Notes under the pieces: generated by a model
What the model was told of the DNA's origin: nothing
What the model saw: only the letters and a program-made list of their open reading frames with translations
Databases searched by the model: none
Assembly: GCA_004352715.1 (NCBI GenBank)
Contig: SCFE01000030.1
Coordinates: 66,488-130,487, forward strand
Source of the DNA: Hofstenia miamia
Taxonomy: Eukaryota > Xenacoelomorpha > Acoela
Reading direction: 5' to 3'
Length of the DNA: 64,000 nucleotides
Position numbers and translations under genes: made by a program
Shown here: positions 34,001 to 44,290 of the stretch, piece after piece
Numbering within the stretch: position 1 is the stretch's first letter
Layout of the letters: every line of letters begins with the position of its first letter

Positions 34001-37000
34001 CTGGTGATTATTAAGGCACCGTTTGTTCTACTGTGAGGAATAAAAATTTCGATTGAGTTTATTCTAATATTTGACCACATGCAAGATCTCATTATTAATC
34101 ACATGTCTCCATTTAAAACGAAGCTTAAAATAAATGAATGTATAATTTTCCAACTGCATATATTCAATGATAAAAACAAAACAATAGCTATCTTATCTTT
34201 TATGAACTCATAAAGAAAAGGTCTGCCATCTCATGAAAACCTGTAAATGGGATCGAGTTAGTTGCCTTCAATAATCCATTGATTCACATCACTATAAAAA
34301 TTCCTTAAATGATCAAGTGTGACTATCATTTACTGGCCCAACTAGTTTCACCAGCTCTTCTTTGTAGTTCGCAAATGTTTTTTCTTCTTAAGGGGCTGCT
34401 TCGAAATCATTGACAATACTGAGTATATTGTAAGCAGTTATTTTCGTAAAACCAATTGCATTGTGAGGTCATTCGGATCTCTTCCAGCTTCATTGTCATC
34501 TAAGTTAAGTTGTTTGCGCTCTTCTGCGATCTTATATGAGTTTTGCCTTGGTGCCACCACGCAGGACTGTCAATCTTCGGCGGAAACAAGGAAATATTAG
34601 TAAAAATATGCACTAAAGACAGGTTGAGAGGTTCGAGGGGTCGGGGTCATATTTCCTGTATTGACTTTATATATTTCAGAAAAGCCTTTAACATTTAATA
34701 GCAGTCTTTAATACCTTGGAATTAAAGCTATTTATTTATTTAATACAGTGTGATATATTATTTTAGTGATTGAAAACTTATAAGTACACTCATTAAATCT
34801 GTTTCTCTATTTGTATTTTTTAGTTTCAATGAATTATGCATTTTGTTGAAGATTACTGTTGCAACAGAAATGCAGTATAATCCGCTTATAACAAGATTAA
34901 AGGGACCATAAACATTAGCTTGAGCGATAACATAGGTTTTCAGGTTGCAGCTAGGCATTTACTTTGTTGGTCAAATGAGTTCCATATTGATTAAATCAGT
35001 CACTGGACATTTTCAACTAATTTGAAAATGCTATATTTGAATTATTATATGCAAATTAATTATCAGTAAGACGTTCATAGTTTGAGTAGCTTTTCTAGAT
35101 TATCTCAATATTTTTTTTAAAGTTTAGTGTTGCCTTTTATGTATGAATACCACTTTATGATACCCTATTTCTTGTTTTTTAAAATTTGCTGGGGAGGACC
35201 TCTTATGCCGCTCGCTTGTGTATTGTCGGAGCACCCTGTGATTTCCACAATGAAAATATTCCCGGGGAAATTGTTCATAATTGTTGACCGGCGTGATCAC
35301 GAAAATATGATGGTTACTGCAAATAGTAGAATCTTGTCTGATGTTTGTCATAGATACATACAATAACACACGATACATAGCATTTGAGCCTTTTCTGCTT
35401 TTCCTGCTGGATAAAAGAATTTTGTCTAATTGTGTTCATTAAATTATTGGTTAATATATGTACTTTTTTTACAATTATCATACTAGTTAAGGATGCAAAC
35501 CAGCAGCTATTACATGAGTAAGTATAAAATCTACATTATTTAATTTTTTGCTGATCAAATTTGACCAATGGTGTCGCACTTCTGCCAATTTGGTGTTCCC
35601 ATTTTAAAAATTTGGTATCGCATTTTGGCCAATTTAGTGGTAGATGGTGTAAAATTACGTCCTGGCCATTTCCATAAAAATTTGCGGCCTAAGTAACAAC
35701 TCGAACATATACTTTTTATGAGTAGATGTTATTGTTAAACACATTTTTAAAAAATGTTTAGCATCACATCATTAATAAAGCTTCTGCATTGTATCTTCAA
35801 TTCATAAACAATCACTTAAATAAATAAATTGAAACTTTTAATTTTGTATACCAAAGACTTTTGATTTACAAACAGCTATTTCAATATTTTTAGAAATTAT
35901 TTCAAATAGATTGACAATTGGCTTATAAACATCAAAAATTTAGTGATTATATTGATAAAAACATGAAATTTACAGTATATGACAACAAAAACCGGATTGA
36001 AGATCTAAAACAAAATGCTGGTCCGAGAATAAGACTTGATTACTTATTCATAGTTTGAGGTAATAGTCTAACAACGAAGTTAATGATGGCATTTTAAGTG
36101 CTTCATAATTTAATTCATTGATTAAGATTTAATTTTCTTAGCAAATATCACATTTCGTCTAGAAGGAAGAGAGATCCAGCTTTGCAAAATCGACATTATG
36201 ATAGCAGCCGCAAGAAAGAAAGGGACACACTTATAGATGCGGAGAAACCTAATATATCAAATGACAAGAATTATGCATGTAGACCAGATTGACGCATTAA
36301 GTAGAGTTTTCACGCATTTCCCATCGTTCAAAATACTTAGTAGCTTAACTCAGCAGGCAAGCAGACATTCTATTCCAGATTAAAAATATGGAAATGCAGG
36401 GGAATACTCTCCGTATGATCCGGGGAAAGAAGTGCGTTGTCTGATGTTAAGCATAATATAAGTGGTCATCAACTGATAAAAAGCATACTATAAGGAATTA
36501 GTAATGAGCTTTGCTAGAGAAATACCGTAATCCATTATAAGAGGTAGATTTTGTTTTAAACTTATCATTTTCAGCCACACAAAGAATGTGATCTTTGCTA
36601 CCTTCAAAAAGGAATAAACATTAAATTGGATTTAAGATTAAAGCAGAATTATGTTCGAACTTGATGAACATCTACTGTTAATATGTTACCCATCATATAT
36701 TTATTTCAACCATTAGTATATAACCGACACAACTCAGTAATATAATATATAATAATAGCTAATCTATATAGATATAAAGGTTAAATCCTTCTATGCAATT
36801 GCAAACTCTTTGAAGTATATGTAGTCAATAAAGTTCATTCAACATATAAAAGTTATGTGCATCATGTTCGAAACTCCTGTTAAAAATATTCACGTGGCAT
36901 TTTGGACCAATTGTAATCGTTCAGGTCTTTAGTTTCTAATGCTATTAACAAGCTATTCCATGCATCAAGATATGTGTTGACACAAGCATAAGCAGATGAT

Positions 37001-40000
37001 TGTGAAATGCAGCATCTGATGTGATATAAACTTCTTGAAGTAAATATAGCAGAGCACCATATTGAATTGCAAATATATCCAAGTTTATGCTAAAAGAGAA
37101 ATATCAACAATTTGGATATCAACTTCAGAGGAAGATACACAAATCAGGGTTACTTGAAGCCCACTAACTGCATCTCACAATGACAATTATTCTCTAATTT
37201 ATTTATATAAGTAATTAAGAAGATATATATCATGCTTCAGGAAAATTTTTCTCAGGCCGATTAAAATAAGTAGCAACCAATTTAAAGTAAGTGCAAGCCA
37301 ATTATAATGTGCAAGCAATTTGAATAAAGTTCAAGCAAATTGAAATCTAAACTTTTTTAAAGATTGAGAGAAAATATAGGTATACAGAACGAGAAACAGC
37401 ATTAAGGCTATATTTCAAATGTTATCAAATAACGGGCATATTAAACAAAGGCCTTAAAATGCTATCTTTATAGGCTCAATGGCATGTTTCGCAAATTCAT
37501 TGCATCTTTAAAAAAATGCTTGAACGTGGTTAGCAAATCGAAGACATTTGAGTGGGGTAATAGAATGTCGTCCTTCGTCGATAGGTTTCTCTGATACGAA
37601 GACGCCATTCTGTTTTCGGAATATCTCCAGCTGGATCACCTCCAATTAGTTCTTGATATTTTTGTCACCACGTTGTTTCAGCTGCAATTTCAGAACCTAC
37701 CAAGTATTTTCAATTGCGTTCATCATGGAACAAAGGGAGAGCCTAAGATTAATTGCTCCAATGTACATGCATTTGGAGATAACCTCTTTAGCTTTTGAAT
37801 GTCAATTCAATCAGCTTTGTGAGCCTGTTGTTGAATATTAATTAACTTGCACTTTCTTTTAAATTCCTTGACAGTTATTATAAATTGGTTGCTACATATT
37901 TCATTTTGTCTGAGAAAAGGTGCAGTCTTCAATCGTGATTTTAGCGAGGTTTCTTTCGGAAATATAACGTGATAGATTCAACTAGAGTCCTCTCTGGATA
38001 TAATAACTAGGGGGCGGATTTCCATGACTGAAAAAACAGTAAAATATGAAAAATATATGCAACAAAATATGAAAAAAAATATGACTAAAAAACAAAATTG
38101 AAACTGTTAATATCCTGTTTCTAGTAGTTTTTCTCGCAGTTCCAGATGATTGTGAGATGCCATTTGAGGTGTTCGATTGTTATTCGTTCTCTTTGCGGGG
38201 ACAAAAATCTATTTAGGACCGAAAAAAGTCTTTCTGCGTCTACACTGACGATTGGTGCAAATTTGAAGCAGGCAATTTCGGCACCCGTGAATTGCACAAA
38301 GCTGGCATCTGTTGTCCCGTTCAATATTTTACCCATTGCTTGTAAAGCCTTGAAATCAGGGTTTTTGTCCAGTGCCATGTCAAACTTTGTCTTATATGGT
38401 TCAAGCATAAGTTTTTCACGAAAATCGCAGATACGGCGAATCGCCTTGGATAATTCCATGCGCTCTTCAATGGAAGCAATTAATTCGCTCAAATCCAAAA
38501 AAAAATGGACTTTATAAATGCCAGTTCTTGCTGAATCTCAGTATCTTTACTCAGTCGTCTTATCTTATCCAGTGCTTGCAAATCATCATCATCAAGAGAG
38601 GATATAAAGTGGTTAACAGCAACAAAATTGTCACAATAGTAGAAACAGGTTCGTAGCCAAGAAGCCGATCGAATCAAAATTGGCTCAGGAGGTAAATTAA
38701 TTCCCGTTAATTCTTGAAATAAACGCTTCCTGCGACCGCACTTAGAAAGCAGTTTCTTCATGTTCGTAACAAATGATTCAGTTTTAGGAAATTCAGCAAC
38801 ACGCTGGAGGGCGTGCGCCAAACATGTGACATGTAACATATTTGGAAACATGCTTTTTTTAAGTCCCGGCCCGCTTTCATCATATATGCAGCTGCATCTG
38901 ATACAAGAAGCTTGACTCTGTCGTACTTGATTTCTCCATTATATATTCTACATGGCTTGACTTACTGTAGTAGAGTCTGTTTTTTGAAGCTCCACGAGAT
39001 CCATAAGAAATGGTTTTCTACAAACCCCATCTAAAACTCCAACAAGAATTGCTAGCAGATAATCTTCCTGTGATGTCGGTACACTCATCAATAATAAGGT
39101 AGATGTCGTTATCTCCAATTATTGAAATTGCGCGGGAAAACTGATACATACTCGTCCTTTAGGTAGTTTTTTCGAATGATCGACTCACTTGGAATAACAC
39201 GTTTCGTCCATTTCTGCAGAAAGTGTTTGAATTCTTCACTTTCCAGCTTCTTTACGGGAATATTGGACCGCACCAAAGCTCTTGTCAAATCCACGGAAAA
39301 TTCATCTTTTTTAGATTCCACTGGGAATCCACTAAGCAGCGACTGTGGTTTCGACAATTCCAAGTTCTTTTTGTGCTTTGCCTGGTCTTCGTGCTGTTTT
39401 GTGCGAAATTTTATCTTGTTGTCAAATATAAATGAAGCAGGACAAACCTTACAGACAATTGAATTCGTAGCTGACTTCCATTCCCAAACCTTTGTTCCGC
39501 CCTTTAACTGTGAGCACAAAATAGTAGGTGAAATTTTCTGTGGAGCCATGGAATTAATGGTTTGTAAAGAAAGGCAACGAATGCTAGTAAACAGTAAAAT
39601 AACAAGCGCATAAACACTGTTTGCTAAACAAATAAAGGTTTTGGGCATCACGCAGAGATATTAACCACGAAACAAAGCTATCTGAAACGGAAAATATGAC
39701 TAGTATGACTCAATCGATTTTGAATGACTGAAGCATAAAAATATGAATAATCATATGAAAAATGAATAATCATGAATGTCCGCCCCCTAATAATAACTAC
39801 CAAGTTATATAGCAGAGTAACACCTTTATGAATGACCACAAACATTGAATAATGTGCTGCAGCAGTAAAAAGAGATGTAGTTGCTCCGTCAAATTTAATA
39901 AAACTGAACGAAGCAGTCAGTCGCATTTATATTTTCGCTTAATACAAGCAGCCAGGTCGTCATTCTAATACTTCTTGCTTCTGGTGTTTACAAGGTGAGG

Positions 40001-41319
40001 TCATTGAATTTTGGAAAATATCATAAAGAGGTCATTACTCTAAAATTGGCAATTTGAGTAAATACAATTTTATGAACTTGTAGAATTAACATATATTTAT
40101 TTCAGTCAACAAATATCGACAAACAATACTAAGGAAAAATGCGAACATAATGACTCTTGCTTTTGAAAGATAGATTTCCAACCATCCAATTCATCTATTT
40201 ATCTTATTTTTCCAACTCGCATATTAATTCAATTACTGCATACATTTACATAATTGTTTTAAAAATGTGCAACACTAGAGCAAGTCCCAGCTTCTTGCCT
40301 TTGGAAGAGGAGAGGGGGCTATTGTTGATTATTTTTTGCCTATTTCTGCAGCAATACCAAGTATGTAAACACATTTGTTCATATTTTTATATACGGTGAT
40401 TATTCATACTAAAAAGTATTTTATTACGGTCATTTCAAAGTTTGTTATAATCTATCTGTATGACACGCTGCACAACGTTTTTAATTATACTTACATTTTA
40501 AATTCTTTACAATTGGTTGTTTGCATTTCTCTATCAAAAAAATTTATAAATCAACAATATTGAGCATGGACTTCGCATGTGTAAGGACGCAACACGAATA
40601 TTCCTCTTGTATCACTAATGGTCTAAACACTATAAGCATATACATTCTTTCTATTTCAAAACATTGATTTTGTGCCAACATTATGACATAATGGTATAAC
40701 TTTTGTGATTTTTCTCTTATTCTTAACACTTCAGTTCCAGAGGTGCAGTTAGGATTTGTAAGGGGGGGAGTTGACACCCATTTTTTCAAAAAATTGTAAA
40801 GAAAATTTTTTTAACAAAAGTAAATTTTCACAAAATGCAATCATTTGTTTTTAGCAGCAAATCGATTGATGACACTTTGAATTAAAGTGAACTCTTTTCA
40901 ATTTTGAGGAAAAGAGAACATTTTTATTAAGTGCTCGCAGCTGGCTACAAAGGGGTGGGACGGTAGCCCACTTGCACCCTAAATGCGCCAATGTTCAGGT
41001 CTCGCTTCTAATGTTAAATTACAATTCAGTATATACCATTGTCATTGTCACGTACCGATAGACACAGTAGCCATTTCTGCACAATTATGCACAATGGTTC
41101 ATTTTATTGGCATCGCCTATTGGTCGCATTCTCCCAGTTGACAAGCCTAGTGTTTGTTACATATAGATATTGTCAATCACCAACTGTACACCTCGTGTCG
41201 GTTCCTTATGCATGCAATCTCAATGCTATCAAGATTTGATTGTTTGTATTCTTCATACAGTTAATGTTAATGAATCACAAAACTAAATGAAAAACCATAT
41301 TTCTAAATATCAAATGATT

Positions 41320-41356
<37 letters not shown>

Positions 41357-42075
41357 TGGCGGCCAATGGATTAGCATCACTTTATTATTAATATAATNNN
41401 NNNNNNNNNNNNNNNNNNNNNNNNNNNNNNNNNNNNNNNNNNNNNNNNNNNNNNNNNNNNNNNNNNNNNNNNNNNNNNNNTCTCTGTCAGGAGCATTCTA
41501 TATATATATATATATATATAGTGGCGGCCAATGGATTAGCATCACTTTATTATTAATATAATAAATTGTATACAACACATCTTTATTCTTGTCCATTCTA
41601 AACATGTGATATACGTTGCGTATGTGTTTAATTTATTTAAATGTTTTTTATTTTGCTTTATTCTCATTGGCAGAGCGTAAATCATTCCACTTATCATCCG
41701 ACTCACCTGCAGTTATAATGAATTGCTTGCATGAATGAAAATATACTTTTAGCATTATGTGATGTTATCCAGTGGCCGCGACTGTATATTATATCTTTTT
41801 ATAGTACTTAAACTACATAGCATGGCTATAAGTTTAAACAAACCTGATTGTTAAATTGCACTAAGTGATTAGATCAAATATAAATTAGTGAAATTAGTTC
41901 CCAGTTTTATCAAACGAAGTGATGTGCGTGATCCTGTTTAGTAATGCAAATTCTTTCTTCGTCGTCAGGTTTTGGGGATCTTTTTCACCTTTGAAAATAA
42001 TTTGTATTCAAATTTTATTTTTTAGGCTCATCATCCGCTGCTAGTTCCATAAGTTTTAATTCTGGACATGACTAA
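20534..42075 (+). CDS. PLEKHG4: PLEKHG4/puratrophin-1-like Rho guanine nucleotide exchange factor (spliced)
   Basis: Predicted joined exons are 20534-20588, 21829-24869, 26254-26511, 31254-31521 and 42026-42075, giving about 1223 aa. This is close to the human family member (about 1190 aa). The family activates Rho-type GTPases by nucleotide exchange through a DH-PH pair and acts on actin in the cytoplasm. Domain order by residue: Sec14/CRAL-TRIO-like at 230-372, spectrin-like helical bundle at 380-655, Ser/Asn-rich linker at 655-835, DH at 838-1018, PH at about 1027-1145, and a conserved post-PH tail with SRASIA near 1183. All four introns are GT-AG and phase-consistent (1, 0, 0, 1). No stop or frameshift was seen. 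The first exon is the least certain part. The introns carry several transposons, including an hAT in antisense. A paralogue such as ARHGEF40 is the main alternative identity. Confidence 0.88.
21829..24869 (+). CDS. PLEKHG4: GEF exon with Sec14-like, spectrin-like, Ser-rich and DH regions
   Basis: About 3 kb without an intron. Sec14-like region at 22471-22890, including the ...LSTRAEALVVVVNA strand and the GGNLLYSH ending. Long charged helices at 22920-23740 correspond to the spectrin-like region. A Ser/Asn-rich, low-complexity linker lies at 23750-24285 and includes an AKYHSFP motif that could be a 14-3-3 or kinase site (inference). The DH domain starts at LWHIMQEIVQTERDYI (24300) with the three conserved regions, including LASYLLKPTQRLAKYCLLLQ (24670-24729). 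The exon ends KG-type AAG|GTAATT in phase 0. The acceptor at 21828 is TAATTTAG. Confidence 0.88.
24870..26253. other. GEF intron with AT microsatellite and 131-base gap
   Basis: A (TA)n tract at 24889-25063 is interrupted by N at 24902-25032, so its true length is unknown. The rest is AT-rich with no gene. The intron ends TTTATGTTTAG. Confidence 0.7.
26254..26511 (+). CDS. PLEKHG4: GEF exon encoding most of the PH domain
   Basis: 86 codons, phase 0 at both ends. It begins DYGRLLKQEEF and contains the PH strands around RHIFLFEELIVFSKTKK and FKMQDVGLTE, ending CAG|GTTACA. The order and spacing match the PH that follows DH in this family. An upstream in-frame TTG is not a start; the exon is entered by splicing. 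Confidence 0.9.
26512..31253. other. GEF intron, no further gene; one unassigned antisense frame at 28666-29007
   Basis: AT-rich. The only notable reading frame is minus strand 28666-29007 (113 codons), described separately. No exon-like stretch with good splice sites was found on the plus strand. Confidence 0.6.
28666..29007 (-). pseudogene. Unassigned 113-codon antisense frame in the intron
   Basis: It is less AT-rich than its surroundings and has protein-like composition (WCHGFKQGHLSFIGRNSSD and similar), which is unusual for an intron here. No motif or family is recognised. It may be a piece of an old transposon or retrocopy. The start is not certain. Confidence 0.3.
31254..31521 (+). 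CDS. PLEKHG4: GEF exon: last PH helix and conserved post-PH tail
   Basis: Entered in phase 0 after TTTTAG. The first 28 codons give the C-terminal PH helix (AWVSVIAQRLWNQIL). The next give the family-specific tail in which a DLEPSE segment is followed by KSRASIA. The exon leaves in phase 1 at TCAG|GTAACA. The open frame stops eight codons past the donor, so splicing is required. Confidence 0.85.
33750..33885 (+). repeat. Left arm of an inverted-repeat element (right arm 35545-35690)
   Basis: It contains degenerate repeats of ACCAAATTGGCAAAAGTG about every 20-30 bases. The reverse complement of 35545-35690 shows the same word array in the same order. The arms are about 1.66 kb apart. This is probably the subterminal array of a non-autonomous DNA transposon, family unknown. 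Exact ends and target duplication are not resolved. Confidence 0.55.
35545..35690 (-). repeat. Right arm of the inverted-repeat element
   Basis: Words such as CCAATTTGGTGTT and TGGCCAATTTAGTGG are the reverse complements of those in the left arm at 33750-33885. No transposase frame lies between the arms. Confidence 0.55.
37271..37896. mobile_element. Non-autonomous element with GTAGCAACCAATTTA inverted termini
   Basis: The left end starts GTAGCAACCAATTTAAAG and the right end is its reverse complement (TATAAATTGGTTGCTAC). A second inner inverted word, AAGTGCAAG, recurs near both ends. Size is about 626 bp. No target duplication is evident and no transposase is encoded, so the superfamily is unassigned. 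Confidence 0.55.
38008..39789 (-). mobile_element. hAT DNA transposon inserted antisense in the GEF intron
   Basis: The 1782-bp element has ends TAGGGGGCGGA...TCCGCCCCCTA, with further inverted similarity inward (TTTCCATGA versus TCATGAATG). A perfect 8-bp target duplication ATAATAAC lies at 38000-38007 and 39790-39797, the length typical of hAT. The transposase gene occupies most of the interior on the minus strand. Confidence 0.92.
38121..39549 (-). pseudogene. hAT-family transposase, interrupted
   Basis: The Met at 39549 starts MAPQKISPTIL. Cysteine pairs (C-x2-C, ...IVCKVC) near residue 30 with downstream His suggest a zinc-binding DNA-recognition domain, as in CGGBP1-like hAT proteins. 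Open pieces are 39109-39549, 38489-38851 and 38121-38498, with stops and frame changes between about 38852 and 39108. The second piece has the CLAHALQRVAE signature seen around the catalytic core of hAT enzymes. The last piece ends with the hAT dimerisation motif (SVDAERLFSVLNRFLSPQR). It is not functional as it stands. Confidence 0.85.
40738..40993. mobile_element. hAT-type MITE (256 bp)
   Basis: The left end is CAGAGGTGCAGTTAGG. The reverse complement of the right end is CATTGGCGCATTTAGG, matching at about 13 of 16 positions. Flanking octamers TTCAGTTC (40730-40737) and TTCAGGTC (40994-41001) differ at one base. A G-rich run follows the left end, as in many CAGAGG-type hAT MITEs. No coding capacity. 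Confidence 0.7.
41354..41784. mobile_element. Tc1/mariner-type MITE, left end duplicated across a gap
   Basis: Left end CAGTGGCGGCCAATGGATTA is preceded by TA. The reverse complement of the right end (41761-41784) is CAGTCGCGGCCACTGGATAA, followed by TA. These are typical TA-flanked Tc1/mariner termini. The first 44 bases are present twice (41354-41397 and from 41520), around an 83-base N run and a (TA)n tract, so the true element is probably 41520-41784, about 265 bp. No transposase. Confidence 0.75.
42026..42075 (+). CDS. PLEKHG4: Terminal coding exon of the GEF gene
   Basis: After TTTTTTAG, two bases complete the phase-1 codon as Gly. The exon then encodes a Ser-rich tail ending SISFNSGHD and a TAA. 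The phase match, the strong pyrimidine tract and continuity with the MSSG end of the previous exon support it. No exact AATAAA was picked out downstream. Confidence 0.75.
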
Positions 42076-42534
42076 AGCACTCCATCGCCAGAAGAAACAC
42101 CCCTTCCCAAATGTATAAATACATTGTCAGAGAAATCAATATCGTCTGTGCAATTTTGACGGATTAAATCCTGCTGAATTTTGTAATTTTTAGTTTTATT
42201 TTAAACCAATTTGTATTAGAATCATTTTTACTATAATTTTATTGTGTTTTTAGAAATAGATTGTCTTTAACTATAATAGTATTTTTATTAGCTTTTTTAT
42301 TTTAATATTTGATGGGAGTTCTAGAAATGCCATATAGCTGCATAACTAGTCAATAATTCTATTTAAATCTGCATTTGCACTTTTGCGAACTAATCCCAAT
42401 GAGTTTACAAGGCTTATTTTGCAATTGATTCTATGTACGGTTCCTAAACATAAAAGTGCATGAAACCTTGCGCAGTAATTAAGATGGGCATGACCCCTTC
42501 CGAATGCGACACCCTGAAGTTCATGTAACAATTA
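42076..42534. other. 3' flank or 3' UTR of the GEF gene
   Basis: AT-rich, with no reading frame of note. Confidence 0.5.
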
Positions 42535-43410
42535 TGACTATTTACCATGTGGAAATGGACTGATTCTATTGGACGCCATCTAGCAACGAAATATTTTTGA
42601 CAAAACTAAGTTGAGCAAATTAATTTTTTTGACGAAGTTTTTATTTTTTTTCTGGGATTGGTGCAAAGTGATATAATTGATGCCAAATTTCACTTAAGGC
42701 GTGTTTGTTATAACAATGTTTAAACATGCAACACTATGCTTCAAGGAAAATAATTGATAGATGCATAACTAATTTTCTGGTAATATCCAAATACAAAGTG
42801 GAGAAGTATTTCACTAAACTTAAACACTATAGACGTATGAAATAGATGTAAATTTTCACAAACAATATAGAAAATATCCGCTAAACTTAATAACAAGCAT
42901 ATGAAATATACCCATGATAAATCAATAAAAAATTGAAATGTTTGATATACATGACAAAAGCAAGTTTGTTTTCACCAATATCCAAAATACAAAATGGAAG
43001 AAATATTCGCTGTGCTTAAGCATTACACACATATGAAACAAAACGTATTGTATATGAGCTGTTGTTGTGCAGAGCTTCACCGCATCTAGCAATTTTATAC
43101 AGAGGTATCACCATTTATTTTCGTAGTTGACAATGGAAATCATGACGCCCAAACTTGGTATCCAGTTTATTCACTACATTGTAAGCTGATGTATCCATAA
43201 TACTAATGCATTAATTCACTCATCCAAAATTACACATACTTCCATGTTGAATTAACCTTTCTAAACGTGTAAATGTATGTAAATGGGTAAACAAAGTTAG
43301 GTAATAGTGTATCATTCACAGCAAAAAATAAAGGCGCATGGTATTTAGAAGACAAATCACTAAGAATTTTCAGAAACAAACGTCATTTAATATAAGTAAT
43401 GAAAAACAAG
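42535..43410 (+). repeat. Dispersed repeat, full copy
   Basis: Its first part (ACCATGTGGAAATGGACTGATTC...) matches 43955-44095, and its later parts match 47060-47590 and 48725-48785, all in the same orientation. Shared words include GACGCCATCTAG, GTGTTTGTTATAACAATGTTTAA and GTAAGCTGATGTATCCATAAT. The family is unknown and there is no coding capacity. Confidence 0.7.
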
Positions 43411-43599
43411 ATGTATAAAATCCCATAGCATAAATTCATTTTAAAGTGAAAATGTAAAAAACATGCTCAGTTAACTGTGAAATACTATAATATACATATC
43501 TAGTGAAAACAAAAGATGGAAAAAGTATGTGACACACCCTGCAATTAGTGTGTAGACTTTTTGAAATCGCCAAACTGCCCTGCTTTTAACTATCTTTCT

Positions 43600-43890
43600 A
43601 TACTTGACAAAGTGAGTTGATTAGTTATAAATTCGATAAATTCTTTTATACCATGCAATATATGTATTGATTCTTTAAATTGTGACTCTTTAAATATTAC
43701 AAATGGTCTTATTATTAAGTATGCTGATGATACACTGATTTGATTTGAAACTCTTGAAAATTTAGACTTAACACATTTAATTAAGGATAAGATCAAATCT
43801 TGGTATGAAGAAAACAAATTTGAAATTAATTATAGAAAGCCGCTGGAAATGATTATACCATTGAAGAGAAAAAATTTTGATAATAGTAGT
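43600..43890 (+). pseudogene. LINE reverse transcriptase fragment
   Basis: A plus-strand stretch encodes the YADDT catalytic box of a non-LTR RT (about 43720-43736), with a hydrophobic strand before it and a helix after it. Stops surround it. It is not part of the LINE at 44290-47020, which has its own YADD box. Confidence 0.55.
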
Positions 43891-43949
43891 AAGAGGTCAG
43901 GGCAAGGACGTGCCAATGGGACACCGTGATGAGACGCCCATGGCTATTT

Positions 43950-44290
43950 GCCATGTGGAATTGAAGTAATTCTACTAGACGCCATCTAGTGACGACACAA
44001 CTAAATTGAACAAATTAATTTTTTAGACAATTTGCTTAGACCAAAATTTTTAGGATTTAGGCAAACTGATATCTTTGATGATAAATTTCGGTTGGTACTT
44101 TTTATCAACATACGAAATCTTGAAACCGACATAGGGAACCTTGAGATCGACATAGCAAATCGTTATGACAATATGAACAAAAAGTTTAGCATGAATGAGG
44201 TATACCTATCAATTATATCAAAAGAGACATCAAAATTCAGTTTTAGCAGTCATTTATTGTTTTGTAATCTAGACAAAATGATAAAATATT
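43950..44290 (+). repeat. Dispersed repeat, 5' part of a second copy, disrupted by the LINE
   Basis: 43955-44095 matches 42535-42710. The rest of the family sequence resumes at about 47039, after the LINE, so the LINE appears to have landed inside this copy. The short open frame at 44032-44328 is not recognised. Confidence 0.55.

Larger units (their letters stand above)
31522..42025. other. Last GEF intron (10.5 kb), host to several DNA transposons
   Basis: It contains an inverted-repeat element at about 33750-35690, a MITE at 37271-37896, an hAT at 38008-39789, an hAT-type MITE at 40738-40993 and a Tc1/mariner-type MITE at 41354-41784. The rest is AT-rich with no gene. It ends TTTTTTAG before the terminal exon. 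Confidence 0.75.

Noticed and set aside
35127-35378. Overlapping open frames on both strands in a less AT-rich patch of the last intron
   Set aside because: No splice sites in phase with the GEF gene and no recognisable motif.
37628-37648. GCTGGATCACCTCC, resembling the 3' end of small-subunit rRNA
   Set aside because: No rRNA sequence flanks it; a chance 14-base match inside a MITE.
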